Below are positions 10,601 to 19,780 of a stretch of DNA of 36,797 nucleotides, piece by piece. Numbering within the stretch: the first letter of the stretch is position 1; each line of letters begins with the position of its first letter. The stretch is from Actinomycetota bacterium (GTDB lineage: Bacteria > Actinomycetota > Acidimicrobiia > Acidimicrobiales > Ilumatobacteraceae): assembly GCA_027731085.1 (NCBI GenBank), contig JAQCDG010000001.1:69179-105975 (forward strand). The letters run 5' to 3'. A program made the position numbers and the translations under genes. The notes under the pieces are model-generated. The model saw only the letters and a program-made list of their open reading frames with translations. It was not told the origin of the DNA and made no database searches.

Positions 10601-11141
10601 CGAAAATATCCTGCAATCGGGCGGCGGTTTTAAGAGCTTCTGCATCTTTGCCGTTTTTGAGTGCCTGCAAAACATGACCACCCAAACATCCAGAAGTCGC
10701 AATTAGCCCTGAGCTGTATTTCGTCAGCAACTCCCAGTCCATGCGTGGCTGGTAGTAGTAGCCCTCAAGAAATGCCAAACTCGCCAACTGAATCAAATTT
10801 TTGTAGCCGACATTGTTTTCAGCAAGCAGTGTCAAGTGATAATAAAGTTTCTTGCCCGCGTCGGTGTCGCCTCCACTGTCATCAACTCGACCTCGACGGG
10901 TCGGTCGCTCAAAGCGGGTTTCATACGCCATGTATGCCTCGGTGCCAATTACGGGTTTGATGCCACGCTTCGTGCACTCTTTATAAAAATCGATGACGCC
11001 ATACATGTTGCCGTGATCGGTGATGCCGAGAGCCGACTGGCCATCTGTGACGGCTCGATCAACAAGTTCGTCTAACCGCGACGCCCCGTCAAGCATCGAA
11101 AACTCGGTATGAACGTGAAGGTGCGTGAACGACTTACCCAT
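7614..11141 (-). CDS. dnaE: DNA polymerase III subunit alpha (DnaE1-type)
   Basis: PHP domain FTHLHVHTEFSMLDGA, GITDHGNMYG; catalytic GPGRGSAAGCAVAY, MPDIDMDFDSRYRDEMI; YRPGPMGANM. Confidence 0.97.
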   Translation of the reverse strand: MGKSFTHLHVHTEFSMLDGASRLDELVDRAVTDGQSALGITDHGNMYGVIDFYKECTKRGIKPVIGTEAYMAYETRFERPTRRGRVDDSGGDTDAGKKLYYHLTLLAENNVGYKNLIQLASLAFLEGYYYQPRMDWELLTKYSSGLIATSGCLGGHVLQALKNGKDAEALKTAARLQDIFGKDNFFIELQDHGIPLQIETNPKLIEISKKLGAPLLATNDCHYTHREDSAAHDALLCVQTGCTIADPNRLKFEGHEHYLKTAEEMRWLFREQPTSCDNTLWIAERAKVEIQFNVPVLPNFPIPEGFVDDHAYLEHLTWIGAQQRWGEKLAPEVVERVAYELLTIKTMGFSSYFLIVWDLVRYAHEKSIRVGPGRGSAAGCAVAYSLKITDLDPIKYDLLFERFLNPGRRSMPDIDMDFDSRYRDEMIRYASEKYGRDHVAQIITFGTIKARNAVRDAARVLGFSYGLGDKIAKSMPPVVMGRDTPLKYCFEENEQHVDGYRAAAELRALYESDPDVKTVVDTARGLEGLKRSVGIHAAAVVITKEKLTEYLPIQRKAESGQDADLAPIVTQYEMHAVEELGLLKMDILGLRNLDVITDTNKMIQELSNPDFDIDKAPFDDSKTFELLRRGDTIGVFQLESTNIRALVRSMVPTIIDDIAAIVALYRPGPMGANMHNDYADFKNGRKTPKIFHPDAQDLLGDTQGLMIYQESMMRVAQKFAGYSLEKADDLRKACGKKNRADMKKQRASFETGCVDRGYGQELGETLFDSIENFADYAFGKSHAYGYAFIAYQTAFLKANYPFEYLSCLLTSVKASYDRAAIFLADARASNITVKTPDINSSGVDFVPVVEGETRVISFGLSAIRNVGEVVVSQIVEYRQANGSFTSFYDFVDRAPIATLNKRTVESLIKAGAFDSLGHPRKGLLLVFESIIENTLNRRRERDQGVMSLFDQGADSNSGFSEQIEIPNINYEKSEQLKIEREMLGLYVSDHPLRGVEGQLRRKVECSLADLEEKNDGSYLTLGGVITVVNRKFTRKGDQMAVLTIEDLQGTVEVNIFPKTFASFGHLIEEDTIITVRGRLDRRDDSRISFNAQEIKIVEPMRATDMSLHIELAGRSLSQEDITNLQELLKDHGGQTPVQLHMPGGKSLRLAPEFNVDIDRAIGALRASYGNSVYIG

Positions 11142-11620
11142 TAAAGGTAAGTTCCCGGACGGTCCCCCGGCTGTGCATTTGGCACCTGACCTGACTGAAT
11201 TTGTCGTTGCTCTGATTGCTGGCGCATTGAAAGTTGTTGGGCAAACATGGTGGCTTGAATGCCGTGAAACAATCCTTCAAGCCAGCCAACCAACTGCGCC
11301 TTAGCCACACGCAATTCGGCATCGCTTGGCACCTCACCATCGTTAAATGGCAACGCCAGCATTCGCAATTCTTCTTGCAAATCGGGAGACAACGCCTCGG
11401 CGAGCTCGACGATTGAGCGCTCGTAAATTTCTGCTAACCGTTCGCGGGATGGCAGATCAAGGGTCATCGAATGCACTTCGTCGAGCAGTTGTTTGATCAT
11501 CGAACCGATGCGCATAACTTTTGCCGGCGCAGTCACGGTCTCAAGTGCATTTTCGACTTGTTCTTCGACGATCTCGGCAGATTGATCGACTTCGGTTGGT
11601 TTTTCTTCAGGAGTTTTCAT
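11141..11620 (-). CDS. bpa: Bacterial proteasome activator Bpa (DUF2587)
   Basis: VMRIGSMIKQLLDEVHSMTLDLPSRERLAEIYERSI, ELRVAKAQLVGWLEGLFHGIQA, C-terminal ...GTYL. ATG chosen at 11620 (MKTPEEK); ORF track extends to 11671. Confidence 0.88.
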   Translation of the reverse strand: MKTPEEKPTEVDQSAEIVEEQVENALETVTAPAKVMRIGSMIKQLLDEVHSMTLDLPSRERLAEIYERSIVELAEALSPDLQEELRMLALPFNDGEVPSDAELRVAKAQLVGWLEGLFHGIQATMFAQQLSMRQQSEQRQIQSGQVPNAQPGDRPGTYL

Positions 11621-11639
11621 GGTGGGGTCGCCAAACTTA

Positions 11640-12761
11640 TCACTTAAGGGTCGTTGCGAGCAACGGTACATCTAGTTCATCGTCGGTCAAAGCACCGTGC
11701 CGACACTGCAATAAATAGGGCCCGGTATCGGCGGCGGCGTCAAAACTCATTGGATCTCTCGGCACGAGCACAACATCGCCGAGACGCTTTCGAGTCGCCG
11801 AGCCAAGTCGTGGTCCGAGCCAATTTTCGTCGATCACCTGTTCTTTACTGGCGACCCAAGCAACACCTGAATGGTGCGCAGTCGCCCGCGCCAACAATTC
11901 GACCTGCACGCCATTGAGTGCATGCAACCATCTGAAACGACCCTCACCGGATTGGTAAGCAGTCATTGCCATTACTTCAGTGTGTGGCGGCATCGTGTTC
12001 GTACCGACCATAACTTGGCCGTGGTCAGCAGTCACAATCAAAACCGAACCTGGTGTGAGGGCTTCTTGAATGCTTTTCACAATTGCATCGGCGCTGCGCA
12101 ACTCGGCCTCGTAATAAATGCCGAAGCCACGCTCATGGGCGATTTTGTCAACGCCGTCGTAATAGGCATAAATAAACTTTTCACCGCTGCGCAGAAGTTG
12201 ACCAACTTCAACGGCGATGCTTGATGCTGCACGCCACCCTCGAGCGCGAACGCCACGTAAATGTGCCTCAGTGAACGCCGAACCTTCAAGTTCTGCTTTG
12301 CTAAGCACGGGCACACTCGCACCCATAAATGGCGGACACGGTTGAATCAGATCAGGAGGATACAAATTTCGCAGATCACCTTTTTCATCGCCCCACTTGA
12401 GCATTTGCATTACACGAGCACCCATATCGATGCGATAGCCAACCAAACCATGTTCAGCCGGAGCGAGACCTGTCGTGATTGATGTGAGCGCACTAACTGT
12501 TGTCGTGGGCGCAACTGTTGTGATCGACGAACCTTGCATCGATGCGAGCGTTGGGCAATGCACGAGATTTTTCTGCAACTGATGCCATCCCAGACCGTCG
12601 ATCACGAGCAACACGACTTGTCGCGCATCTTTAACACAACTTGGCATCCAACTTGGAATTTCTTTTGTGCCCTGTGGGCCAAGCAACGCCGGGATGATGC
12701 CCGTTATGCAGGCATTCTTATAGTCAGGAAGTCGCGGACTGGTTGGTGCTGAAGTAGTCAT
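11640..12761 (-). CDS. Alkaline phosphatase superfamily / type I phosphodiesterase-nucleotide pyrophosphatase family protein
   Basis: VVLLVIDGLGWHQL, TVAPTTTVSALTSITTGLAPAEHGLVGYRI, LIVTADHGQV. Confidence 0.85.
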   Translation of the reverse strand: MTTSAPTSPRLPDYKNACITGIIPALLGPQGTKEIPSWMPSCVKDARQVVLLVIDGLGWHQLQKNLVHCPTLASMQGSSITTVAPTTTVSALTSITTGLAPAEHGLVGYRIDMGARVMQMLKWGDEKGDLRNLYPPDLIQPCPPFMGASVPVLSKAELEGSAFTEAHLRGVRARGWRAASSIAVEVGQLLRSGEKFIYAYYDGVDKIAHERGFGIYYEAELRSADAIVKSIQEALTPGSVLIVTADHGQVMVGTNTMPPHTEVMAMTAYQSGEGRFRWLHALNGVQVELLARATAHHSGVAWVASKEQVIDENWLGPRLGSATRKRLGDVVLVPRDPMSFDAAADTGPYLLQCRHGALTDDELDVPLLATTLK

Positions 12762-12844
12762 GTTGTGCCCCCTGAGAGTAGTTCAGAGGTATTCGCTAGA
12801 GCACGCAATTCATCGGCGAAAACCATCACATAAAAGCCCCATAA

Positions 12845-12861
12845 ATACGACTCATTAGTAT
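12845..12861 (+). promoter_or_regulatory. Candidate operator/-10 region of the Rrf2 gene: interrupted inverted repeat ATAC-gActcAtTa-GTAT
   Basis: Dyad-symmetric ATACnAnTnAnTnGTAT read directly; TAGTAT lies 6 nt upstream of the GTG start. Confidence 0.35.
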
Positions 12862-12867
12862 GCGAGT

Positions 12868-13314
12868 GTGAGAATTTCTACCCGGGGCGACTATGCGTGT
12901 CGTGCGCTGCTTTCTTTGAGTTTGCACGCCGACGAGAACGGCCCCACTTCGGTGCGTGACATTGCCGAACGCACCGCTCTTCCGCAGCCGTATTTGGAGC
13001 AAATTCTTTTGGCGCTCAAAGGCGCTGGTTTGGTCAAATCAAAACGTGGCGTCGGCGGCGGATACATCTTGGCGAAATCTGCCGTTGACATTCGACTCTC
13101 CGAAATAATTTCTGCAGTAGACGGACCAATCTCAGTCGGTGATTTTGGTGAACCACATAAAGACGGTGCATGTGATCATGACGGCCAATGCGTGTTGCTC
13201 GCCGTCTGGAACTTAGCGAGCGAACATATGCGTGAACACTTGGCGAAATACACGCTTGAAGATATTGCTGCAATCTCAAAAGGCGAAGCGGCCTGGCCAA
13301 AACCTAGAAAATAA
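12868..13314 (+). CDS. Rrf2 family transcriptional regulator
   Basis: GTG start; MRISTRGDYACRALLSL, LPQPYLEQILLALKGAGLVKSKRGVGGGYILAK; CDHDGQC. Confidence 0.92.
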   Translation: MRISTRGDYACRALLSLSLHADENGPTSVRDIAERTALPQPYLEQILLALKGAGLVKSKRGVGGGYILAKSAVDIRLSEIISAVDGPISVGDFGEPHKDGACDHDGQCVLLAVWNLASEHMREHLAKYTLEDIAAISKGEAAWPKPRK

Positions 13315-14283
13315 CTAGTCGGTTCTCTGCGAGCACTTCGCCAAAACAGCAGAGAAATCTTGCGGTAACTCAACTGTAAAATCCATTTCTTTACCCGACA
13401 CAGGATGCCTGAACTGCAAACTCGTGGCGTGCAGCATTGGTCGCGGTGACGAAAGCACACTACGAGCGCCACCATAGACAACATCGCCGACAACACTGTG
13501 GCCGAGTGTGGCTAGGTGTACGCGGATTTGATGCGTGCGCCCGGTTTCTAATCCGCATTCGATCAACGAGCAATCAACTGGAACATTGAAAGCCTTTCGC
13601 ACTTCATATGTCGTGCGCGCGACTTTGCCGTCTCTAAGCACTGCCATTTTTGTTGGGTCGCGTTGATCTCTGCCGAGCGGGGCATCAATCACGCCTGAAA
13701 CTGCACTCATATGACCCCACACCAGAGCCAGATACCGACGCGTCACTACGCGTCGCGAAAGTGCATCAACGAGCGAATCATAAGCACGAGAAGTTCTGGC
13801 CATCATCATCAAACCCGTAGTGCCGGCGTCTAGGCGATGCACGACACCAGGTCGAAATGGATCGCCTACATTTGCAACTTCGGGATACTTTGCCAATACT
13901 GCATTGACCAGAGTGCCTGTTGGGTTTCCGGCACCTGGGTGCACGACAATGCCAGCGTGTTTGTTGATCACGAAAACATCGGCGTCTTCATAGACGATCT
14001 CAACAGCAAGGTTCGGCTCGGGCAATGGCAATTGTTTCTTGGGTAACAATGCGAGCTCAACTTTTAGATGTTGTCCTTCTGTGGCTTTGAGTTTTCCGGC
14101 TTTGACGGCGACTCCATCTAAAATGACGGCGCCAGCTTCGATAAGCGCCGCGGCGGCGGCTCGCGGAATATCAGCAACCAGTGAAACAATTCGGTCGACT
14201 CTTTGACCAGCGAGTGCCGCTGGCACGTGCTCGTCGATTATTCGTGAATCAGATTCATCACCCAAAAACTTGTCTTGACTCAT
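13315..14283 (-). CDS. RluA/RluD family pseudouridine synthase
   Basis: S4-like N-terminus, VINKHAGIVVHPGAGNPTGTLVNAVL, VHRLDAGTTGLMMMARTS, ETGRTHQIRVHLATLGHSVVGD. Confidence 0.94.
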   Translation of the reverse strand: MSQDKFLGDESDSRIIDEHVPAALAGQRVDRIVSLVADIPRAAAAALIEAGAVILDGVAVKAGKLKATEGQHLKVELALLPKKQLPLPEPNLAVEIVYEDADVFVINKHAGIVVHPGAGNPTGTLVNAVLAKYPEVANVGDPFRPGVVHRLDAGTTGLMMMARTSRAYDSLVDALSRRVVTRRYLALVWGHMSAVSGVIDAPLGRDQRDPTKMAVLRDGKVARTTYEVRKAFNVPVDCSLIECGLETGRTHQIRVHLATLGHSVVGDVVYGGARSVLSSPRPMLHATSLQFRHPVSGKEMDFTVELPQDFSAVLAKCSQRTD

Positions 14284-14774
14284 AATTGTGCTTTCGATCG
14301 AGATGCTTTAACGGCAGACATGATTAACATCGCAGCACCAATTGTGACCGCCGAATCAGCGATGTTAAACACCGGAAACCACTGCAAGTCGATGAAGTCA
14401 ACCACCGCGCCGGCCAACCATTTATCGCCACGAAACAAGCGATCGGCCACATTTCCGAGTGCGCCGCCAATCAACATTGAAGTACCAACCAGAGACAGTT
14501 GCGAAGTCGCTTTGCGCAAACTAAACCACAGCCACAGTGCGACACCAACCGCAAGCAGTCCGATCAGGCGTCCTGCACCTTGCCCTTGAGAAAAGGCCAT
14601 GCCCGAGTTGAAAACTAAATTGAATCGCAATGTCCAGAACAGATCGATCGTGCGACCATCGTCCAGCGAATTGAGCACCCAGTTTTTAGTCGCCTGATCG
14701 GCAACCAAAACTGCAGCAATAATAATTTTGGGTGTTGAGCCAATCGCCCTAGTAAGAACCAATGCCACCTGCAC
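14280..14774 (-). CDS. lspA: Signal peptidase II
   Basis: DQATKNWVL, NSGMAFSQGQG, GGALGNVADRLFRGDKWLAGAVVDFIDLQWFPVFNIADSAVTIG (catalytic Asp pair). Start is uncertain because the ORF overlaps the dksA-like gene by 26 nt. Confidence 0.95.
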   Translation of the reverse strand: MQVALVLTRAIGSTPKIIIAAVLVADQATKNWVLNSLDDGRTIDLFWTLRFNLVFNSGMAFSQGQGAGRLIGLLAVGVALWLWFSLRKATSQLSLVGTSMLIGGALGNVADRLFRGDKWLAGAVVDFIDLQWFPVFNIADSAVTIGAAMLIMSAVKASRSKAQL

Positions 14775-15783
14775 GCTCGACTACTAATTCAGTTGTCCAT
14801 GGAATCGCCTTTAATCGCTCACGCGGAATCGGCAACCCAGAACGCGCTGAGTAGCCATAATCGCCGGTCTCAAGTCGCTTGAGAGCTTCATCAATTTCTT
14901 CGACTGTCTGGCGTGCTGAAGCTGAAAGAGTCAGGTCGCGCTCACGCTCGACAACCATGGTGTCACCCTCGCCACCTTCGTCATCAAACTGCACATCACC
15001 CATCTCTGAGTTTTCGACGATCGCATTTGCTGCGCTCTCAAGTTGGTCGGCTTGACCGAGGAGATTGCGTCGTTCAACAGTCAACAATTCACGTTGTGAG
15101 GTCAAGAACTCGATATTGAACTCTTTGGTCGGCGTTATGCCATCTTGCATCACACCTTTAATAATTGGTGGCTTTGGTGGCGCAACTGGTTTACGGTTGG
15201 CTTCGATTTCTGCCAGACGAGCCGCTTCGCGCGCGGCGATCTTGGCCGCTTTCACGGCTTCGCGCGCCTGCTTTTCTTCTAAACGCTGCTTTTCTTTAGC
15301 GACCTTCAGCGCCAATCGCTCGGCGATTTGTTGGGCTTTGAGCTTTGCGCGTTCTTTGGCTAAACGCTGTGCTTCTTTTTGCTTTTCTTTTTGCAAACGC
15401 TTGCGTTCGGCTAGCGCCCGACGTTTGTCGAGTTCTTTTTGCTTCTTGAGCGCTTTGATCTGGGCGAGCTTTTTTTTCAGTTCGAGATTCTTCTTGAAAG
15501 CCAGTTTTTTCTTGAGTTCAAGCTTCTTCTTGAATTCGAGCTTCTTTTTGAGTTCAAGCTTCTTTTTGAGTTCGAGTTTCTTTTTGAGCTCAAGCTTCTT
15601 TTTGAGCTCAAGCTTCTTTTTCAGTTCGAGCTTCTTCTTAAGTTCGAGCTTCTTCTTGAAAGCCAGTTTTTTCTTGAGATCGAGCTTCTTTTTGAGAGCG
15701 AGCCTCTTTTTGAGCTCAACTTTTTTACGCACTGCAAGTTTCTTTTTAGCCATTGCCTGCTTTTTCTTCTTAGCAGATGCCAT
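14749..15783 (-). CDS. TraR/DksA-like protein with long Lys/Leu hexapeptide-repeat N-terminus; zinc-finger cysteines absent
   Basis: C-terminal RQTVEEIDEALKRLETGDYGYSARSGLPIPRERLKAIPWTTELV resembles DksA/TraR C-terminal; N-terminal (ELKKKL)n. ATG at 15783 has a GAGAGGTG SD upstream; ORF track starts at an overlapping GTG (15789). Confidence 0.85.
   Translation of the reverse strand: MASAKKKKQAMAKKKLAVRKKVELKKRLALKKKLDLKKKLAFKKKLELKKKLELKKKLELKKKLELKKKLELKKKLELKKKLEFKKKLELKKKLAFKKNLELKKKLAQIKALKKQKELDKRRALAERKRLQKEKQKEAQRLAKERAKLKAQQIAERLALKVAKEKQRLEEKQAREAVKAAKIAAREAARLAEIEANRKPVAPPKPPIIKGVMQDGITPTKEFNIEFLTSQRELLTVERRNLLGQADQLESAANAIVENSEMGDVQFDDEGGEGDTMVVERERDLTLSASARQTVEEIDEALKRLETGDYGYSARSGLPIPRERLKAIPWTTELVVERAGGIGSY
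15466..15753 (-). repeat. Coding tandem repeat, 18-bp unit (GAGCTCAAAAAGAAGCTT-like), about 16 hexapeptide units
   Basis: MAKKKL AVRKKV ELKKRL ALKKKL DLKKKL AFKKKL (ELKKKL)x6 EFKKKL ELKKKL AFKKNL ELKKKL read from the translation. Confidence 0.93.
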
Positions 15784-15831
15784 TTTCACCTCTCAAGTGG
15801 TTCAATTTTAGAACGCACCAATTTGACCGCG

Positions 15832-18800
15832 TTACGATATCCGATTTACCGCAACAAACACCGCTACTCCATCTAAATCGGCATTCGGTGACTGTTTATC
15901 TGATAGGACCGTGACTTCTAAATCGACAGCCAGAGTCTCGGCCTTGATCGTTTCGTGGTGAGCAGATACCTGGATGCAAAGTTCTTCGGGTAGACCAAGA
16001 CGCAATTGAATGCGATCAGAAACATCTAGGCCAGCGTCGCGACGCTGTTGTTGCACCAAGCGAATCACGTCGCGTGCCGCACCTTCGGCCTCAAGTTCGG
16101 GTGTCAACTCAATGTCTAGAACTACGACGCCAGTCGCGCTACCCAATGCTGCACTTGCGCCTGAAGCCTTCGGAACGAGTTTTAGTTGATATTCGCCCGG
16201 GTGCAAGTCGATCGAACCTGCCGTGACGACATCGCCGTTACGAACCCAGTCACCGGTCTTCACGGCTTTGATAACTGCTTGCGTATTTGCCCCAAGTCTT
16301 GGCCCGACAACACTCGGCACTACTTGCAACTCGAATTCTGCAACCGACGATACATCATCAGAAAACTTCAACGATCGCACATTTACTTCGTCTTTAATGA
16401 TGTCTTCAAACGCCGCAAGTGCCGTCGAATTTTCGGTGGCGATAATTAATGTCGCAAGCGGCTGTCGCACTCGTCGACCGTGGCTCTTGCGCAAAGACAA
16501 AGTTGTTGAGCAGACATCACGAACCCGATCCATCGATGCGACAAGTTTCGCATCGTGACGCAAGTTTTTAGTTGTTGGCCAAGACTGCAAATGAACACTT
16601 CGCTCGCCTGTCAGCCCGCGAAAGATTTGCTCGGATACGAGTGGTAAAACTGGCGCGGCAATGCGGGTCAAATAATGCAGAACCGTATGCAACGTGTTGA
16701 TCGCCGCGACATCACCCTTCCAGAATCGATCGCGACTGCGACGGATGTACCAATTGGTTAAAACATCAAGAAAGGTTCGAATCTCGGCGCAAGCAGCGAA
16801 CAAGTCGTATGCGTCAAAACTCTTGGTGGTTGCTTCGACTAACCCGTGCAATTTAGAAATGATGTAGCGGTCTAGAACATTGTCGCTTAGAACATCAAGA
16901 GTGCCAGAAACCGATTCGGCGTTGGCATACAACGACAAGAAATACCAACTGTTCCAAAGCGGAAGAATCACCTGACGCACGGTGTCGCGCATGCCCTCTT
17001 CAGTTACCGCAAAGTCAGAGCCACGCAAAATTGACGACGACAGCAAATACCATCGCATAGCGTCCGCCCCATGGCTATCGAATACCTTCATCGGGTCCGG
17101 ATAATTGCGCAAACTCTTGGACATCTTGGCGCCATCTTCGCCGAGCACGATGCCGTGACTGACACAATTCGAAAATGCCGGGCGATCGAACAACGCGGTT
17201 GCTAAAACATGCAGCGTGTAAAACCAACCGCGCGTTTGACCTATATATTCGACGATGAAGTCGCCGGGATAGTGATTTTCGAACCATTGCTGATTTTCAA
17301 ACGGATAATGCACTTGAGCAAACGGCATAGACCCGCTCTCGAACCAGCAGTCCAGCACTTCGGGCACTCGACGCATCATCGACTTTCCACTTGGGTCGTC
17401 TGGGTTCGGGCGAACCAAATTATCAATTGTTGGTCGATGCAATTCTTGAATATCGACACCAAAATCACTACGCAATTCTTCAAGGCTTCCGTAGACATCG
17501 ATGCGCGGAAAATTCGGGTCGTCACTTCGCCATACCGGTATTGGCGAACCCCAGAATCGATTGCGACTAATTGTCCAGTCGCGCGCGTTCTCGAGCCACT
17601 TGCCGAAACTTCCGTGCTGCAGGTGGTCTGGCACCCAGCGCACTTGCTCGTTGAGTTCGACCATGCGATCACGGATTGCCGTGACCTTGACGAACCACGA
17701 CCCGACTGCTTTATAAATCAGTGGTTTTCCGGTGCGCCAACAATGAGGGTATGCGTGATCGTAGGTCTCATGACGAAAGACGACACCGCGTTCTTTGAGC
17801 ACCCGAATAATCGCCGGATTGGCGTCAAAAACTAATTGTCCTGCAAAATCAGGCACTTCATTGGTGAAACGTCCGCGTGAGTCGACGGGCACAACTAATT
17901 CGATGCCCGCATCTTGACAAACTCGCTGGTCGTCTTCACCAAATCCAGGCGCCAAGTGCACGACGCCCGTGCCATCTTCCGTCGTGACGAAATCTCCGGC
18001 GATTACCCGAAACGCCCCTGGTTGATCGGCAAAATAATTAAACAACGGCTTATAAGTACGACCAACTAATTGCGCACCAGAAATTGTTTCAAGAATTTTT
18101 GGTTCGGCGAATTCTCGCTCGTAAGCCGACAGTCTCTCGGCAGCGATAATCAGTTTGCGGCCGGCGTGCTCGATCGCGACATAATCGACATTGGGCGCGA
18201 CCGCCAATGCCAAGTTCGACGGCAGAGTCCAAGGGGTGGTTGTCCATGCCAACAAAAGTTCACCGGACGAGAGTTCAAAACCAACTGTCAGTGCCGGGTC
18301 TTGCACCTGCTTGTAGGCATCATCCATTCGTGTTTCGGTGTTTGAAAGCGGCGTTTCGAGTGCCCATGAATACGGCAAGACTCTGAAGCCTTCGTAAATC
18401 AGTCCCTTGTCCCAGAGAGTTTTGAACGCCCACATCACGCTCTCCATGTATGGCGTATCGAGGGTCTTGTAATCATTTTCGAAATCAACCCACCGCGCTT
18501 GACGAGTCACATATCGTTCCCAGTCGCTGGTGTATTGCAACACCGAAGTGCGGCAATAGTCGTTGAATTTGTCGATGCCAAAATCGGTGATTGCTTGACG
18601 ACCAGAGATGCCGAGTTGGCGCTCGGCTTCGGCTTCGGCAGGTAGTCCATGACAGTCCCAACCGAAACGACGCTCGACTCGTTGACCGCGCATCGTGCGA
18701 TAACGGGGCACCGCATCTTTGACGAAACCAGTGAGCAAGTGACCATAGTGGGGCAAGCCATTAGCAAATGGTGGACCGTCGTAAAAAACGTACTCATTTT

Positions 18801-18927
18801 CGCCGTTCTTTCCGGCGTCGCGCATTTCTATCGAAGCAGCGAAAGTCTCGTCGGTCTTCCAATATTCGAGAACTTGATTCTCAAGCGATGGAAAGTTTGG
18901 CTGTGGTTCTACCTGCGGGTAAGACAC
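15832..18927 (-). CDS. ileS: Isoleucyl-tRNA synthetase
   Basis: [51 protein letters not shown]. Confidence 0.97.
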   Translation of the reverse strand: MSYPQVEPQPNFPSLENQVLEYWKTDETFAASIEMRDAGKNGENEYVFYDGPPFANGLPHYGHLLTGFVKDAVPRYRTMRGQRVERRFGWDCHGLPAEAEAERQLGISGRQAITDFGIDKFNDYCRTSVLQYTSDWERYVTRQARWVDFENDYKTLDTPYMESVMWAFKTLWDKGLIYEGFRVLPYSWALETPLSNTETRMDDAYKQVQDPALTVGFELSSGELLLAWTTTPWTLPSNLALAVAPNVDYVAIEHAGRKLIIAAERLSAYEREFAEPKILETISGAQLVGRTYKPLFNYFADQPGAFRVIAGDFVTTEDGTGVVHLAPGFGEDDQRVCQDAGIELVVPVDSRGRFTNEVPDFAGQLVFDANPAIIRVLKERGVVFRHETYDHAYPHCWRTGKPLIYKAVGSWFVKVTAIRDRMVELNEQVRWVPDHLQHGSFGKWLENARDWTISRNRFWGSPIPVWRSDDPNFPRIDVYGSLEELRSDFGVDIQELHRPTIDNLVRPNPDDPSGKSMMRRVPEVLDCWFESGSMPFAQVHYPFENQQWFENHYPGDFIVEYIGQTRGWFYTLHVLATALFDRPAFSNCVSHGIVLGEDGAKMSKSLRNYPDPMKVFDSHGADAMRWYLLSSSILRGSDFAVTEEGMRDTVRQVILPLWNSWYFLSLYANAESVSGTLDVLSDNVLDRYIISKLHGLVEATTKSFDAYDLFAACAEIRTFLDVLTNWYIRRSRDRFWKGDVAAINTLHTVLHYLTRIAAPVLPLVSEQIFRGLTGERSVHLQSWPTTKNLRHDAKLVASMDRVRDVCSTTLSLRKSHGRRVRQPLATLIIATENSTALAAFEDIIKDEVNVRSLKFSDDVSSVAEFELQVVPSVVGPRLGANTQAVIKAVKTGDWVRNGDVVTAGSIDLHPGEYQLKLVPKASGASAALGSATGVVVLDIELTPELEAEGAARDVIRLVQQQRRDAGLDVSDRIQLRLGLPEELCIQVSAHHETIKAETLAVDLEVTVLSDKQSPNADLDGVAVFVAVNRIS

Positions 18928-18934
18928 GAGTTAT

Positions 18935-19186
18935 TTAACACTTCAGAATCATGCGCTGCACAACGATCTGTAAAAACAACAGGACGATTAGTGGCGATAA
19001 ATCGAGAGCGCCTGTGCGCGGCATGATTCGGCGAACCCATTCAAGAACGGGTTCGGTGAATCTGCCAACGAAGTACGAAACTTGCGCGACTACCCCACCG
19101 CTAGTGGATGGAAACCATGACAAGACCACACGAACAATGATCATGTATATAAATATCTGAACGAGACTGCACAGAATGCTGGTCAT
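18935..19186 (-). CDS. YggT family membrane protein
   Basis: 83 aa; YMIIVRVVLSWFP, FTEPVLEWVRRIMPRTGALDLSPLIVLLFLQIV; position next to sepF. Confidence 0.85.
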   Translation of the reverse strand: MTSILCSLVQIFIYMIIVRVVLSWFPSTSGGVVAQVSYFVGRFTEPVLEWVRRIMPRTGALDLSPLIVLLFLQIVVQRMILKC

Positions 19187-19205
19187 TTGTGAAACCCAAT
19201 CTGCG

Positions 19206-19736
19206 CTAACCGCGCGTTATGCGTGCGCCAAAAGGCTTCATCATAAAAACACCATTGCTCATTTTCTCCATGGTGCCGTTATTGGCGTAGCAAACACCAC
19301 TTGCAAAATCGATGATTCGACGCATTGTCTTCGGGTCGGTTGATTGCACATTGATGATCACTGGGTTGCCTTCTTTGAAGCGATCGGCAATTTCTTTTGC
19401 ATCTTCGTAACTTGTCGGACGAATCGTCACGGGGTCACTGGCCGGCAACACCGGACGAGCCACAGCTTCTGTGCGACGCCCCGCAACTGGTCGAACAGTC
19501 ACACCTGAATCATGTTGTGCCTGTTGCGTACGCATGCCCCTTGAATGCGGCTCAACATTCGCTCGATCGTCGTAATCGTCGTAACCTTCATCTGAATCAT
19601 CATAAGTTTCTGCTCGCTGACGACCGCGACTCGGCATGCGACGATCGCGCTCAACTGCGACTGATTCGTCGTAATCGTCATAGGCCTCGTCTGGCCCCAA
19701 ACCCAAGTAATCCATTGCTCGGCGAAACATTGACAT
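19206..19736 (-). CDS. sepF: Cell division protein SepF
   Basis: MFRRAMDYLGLGPDE, acidic Asp/Tyr linker, ADRFKEGNPVIINVQSTDPKTMRRIIDFASGVCYANNGTMEKMSNGVFMMKP. Confidence 0.95.
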   Translation of the reverse strand: MSMFRRAMDYLGLGPDEAYDDYDESVAVERDRRMPSRGRQRAETYDDSDEGYDDYDDRANVEPHSRGMRTQQAQHDSGVTVRPVAGRRTEAVARPVLPASDPVTIRPTSYEDAKEIADRFKEGNPVIINVQSTDPKTMRRIIDFASGVCYANNGTMEKMSNGVFMMKPFGARITRG

Positions 19737-19780
19737 ATTTAAAGGATAGTTCAGAATTCTGCTACAAATACGGACTCTGA

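Noticed and set aside
15466-15753. CRISPR-like appearance of the regular 18-bp repeat
   Set aside because: Units are contiguous with no unique spacers, they encode an in-frame hexapeptide, and no cas genes are present.
15065-15876. Plus-strand ORFs rich in FFLSSS / LLFEFEL repeats (15065-15811 and 15439-15876)
   Set aside because: They are antisense readings of the minus-strand ELKKKL tandem repeat, whose coding strand has a proper SD, a DksA-like C-terminus and operon context.
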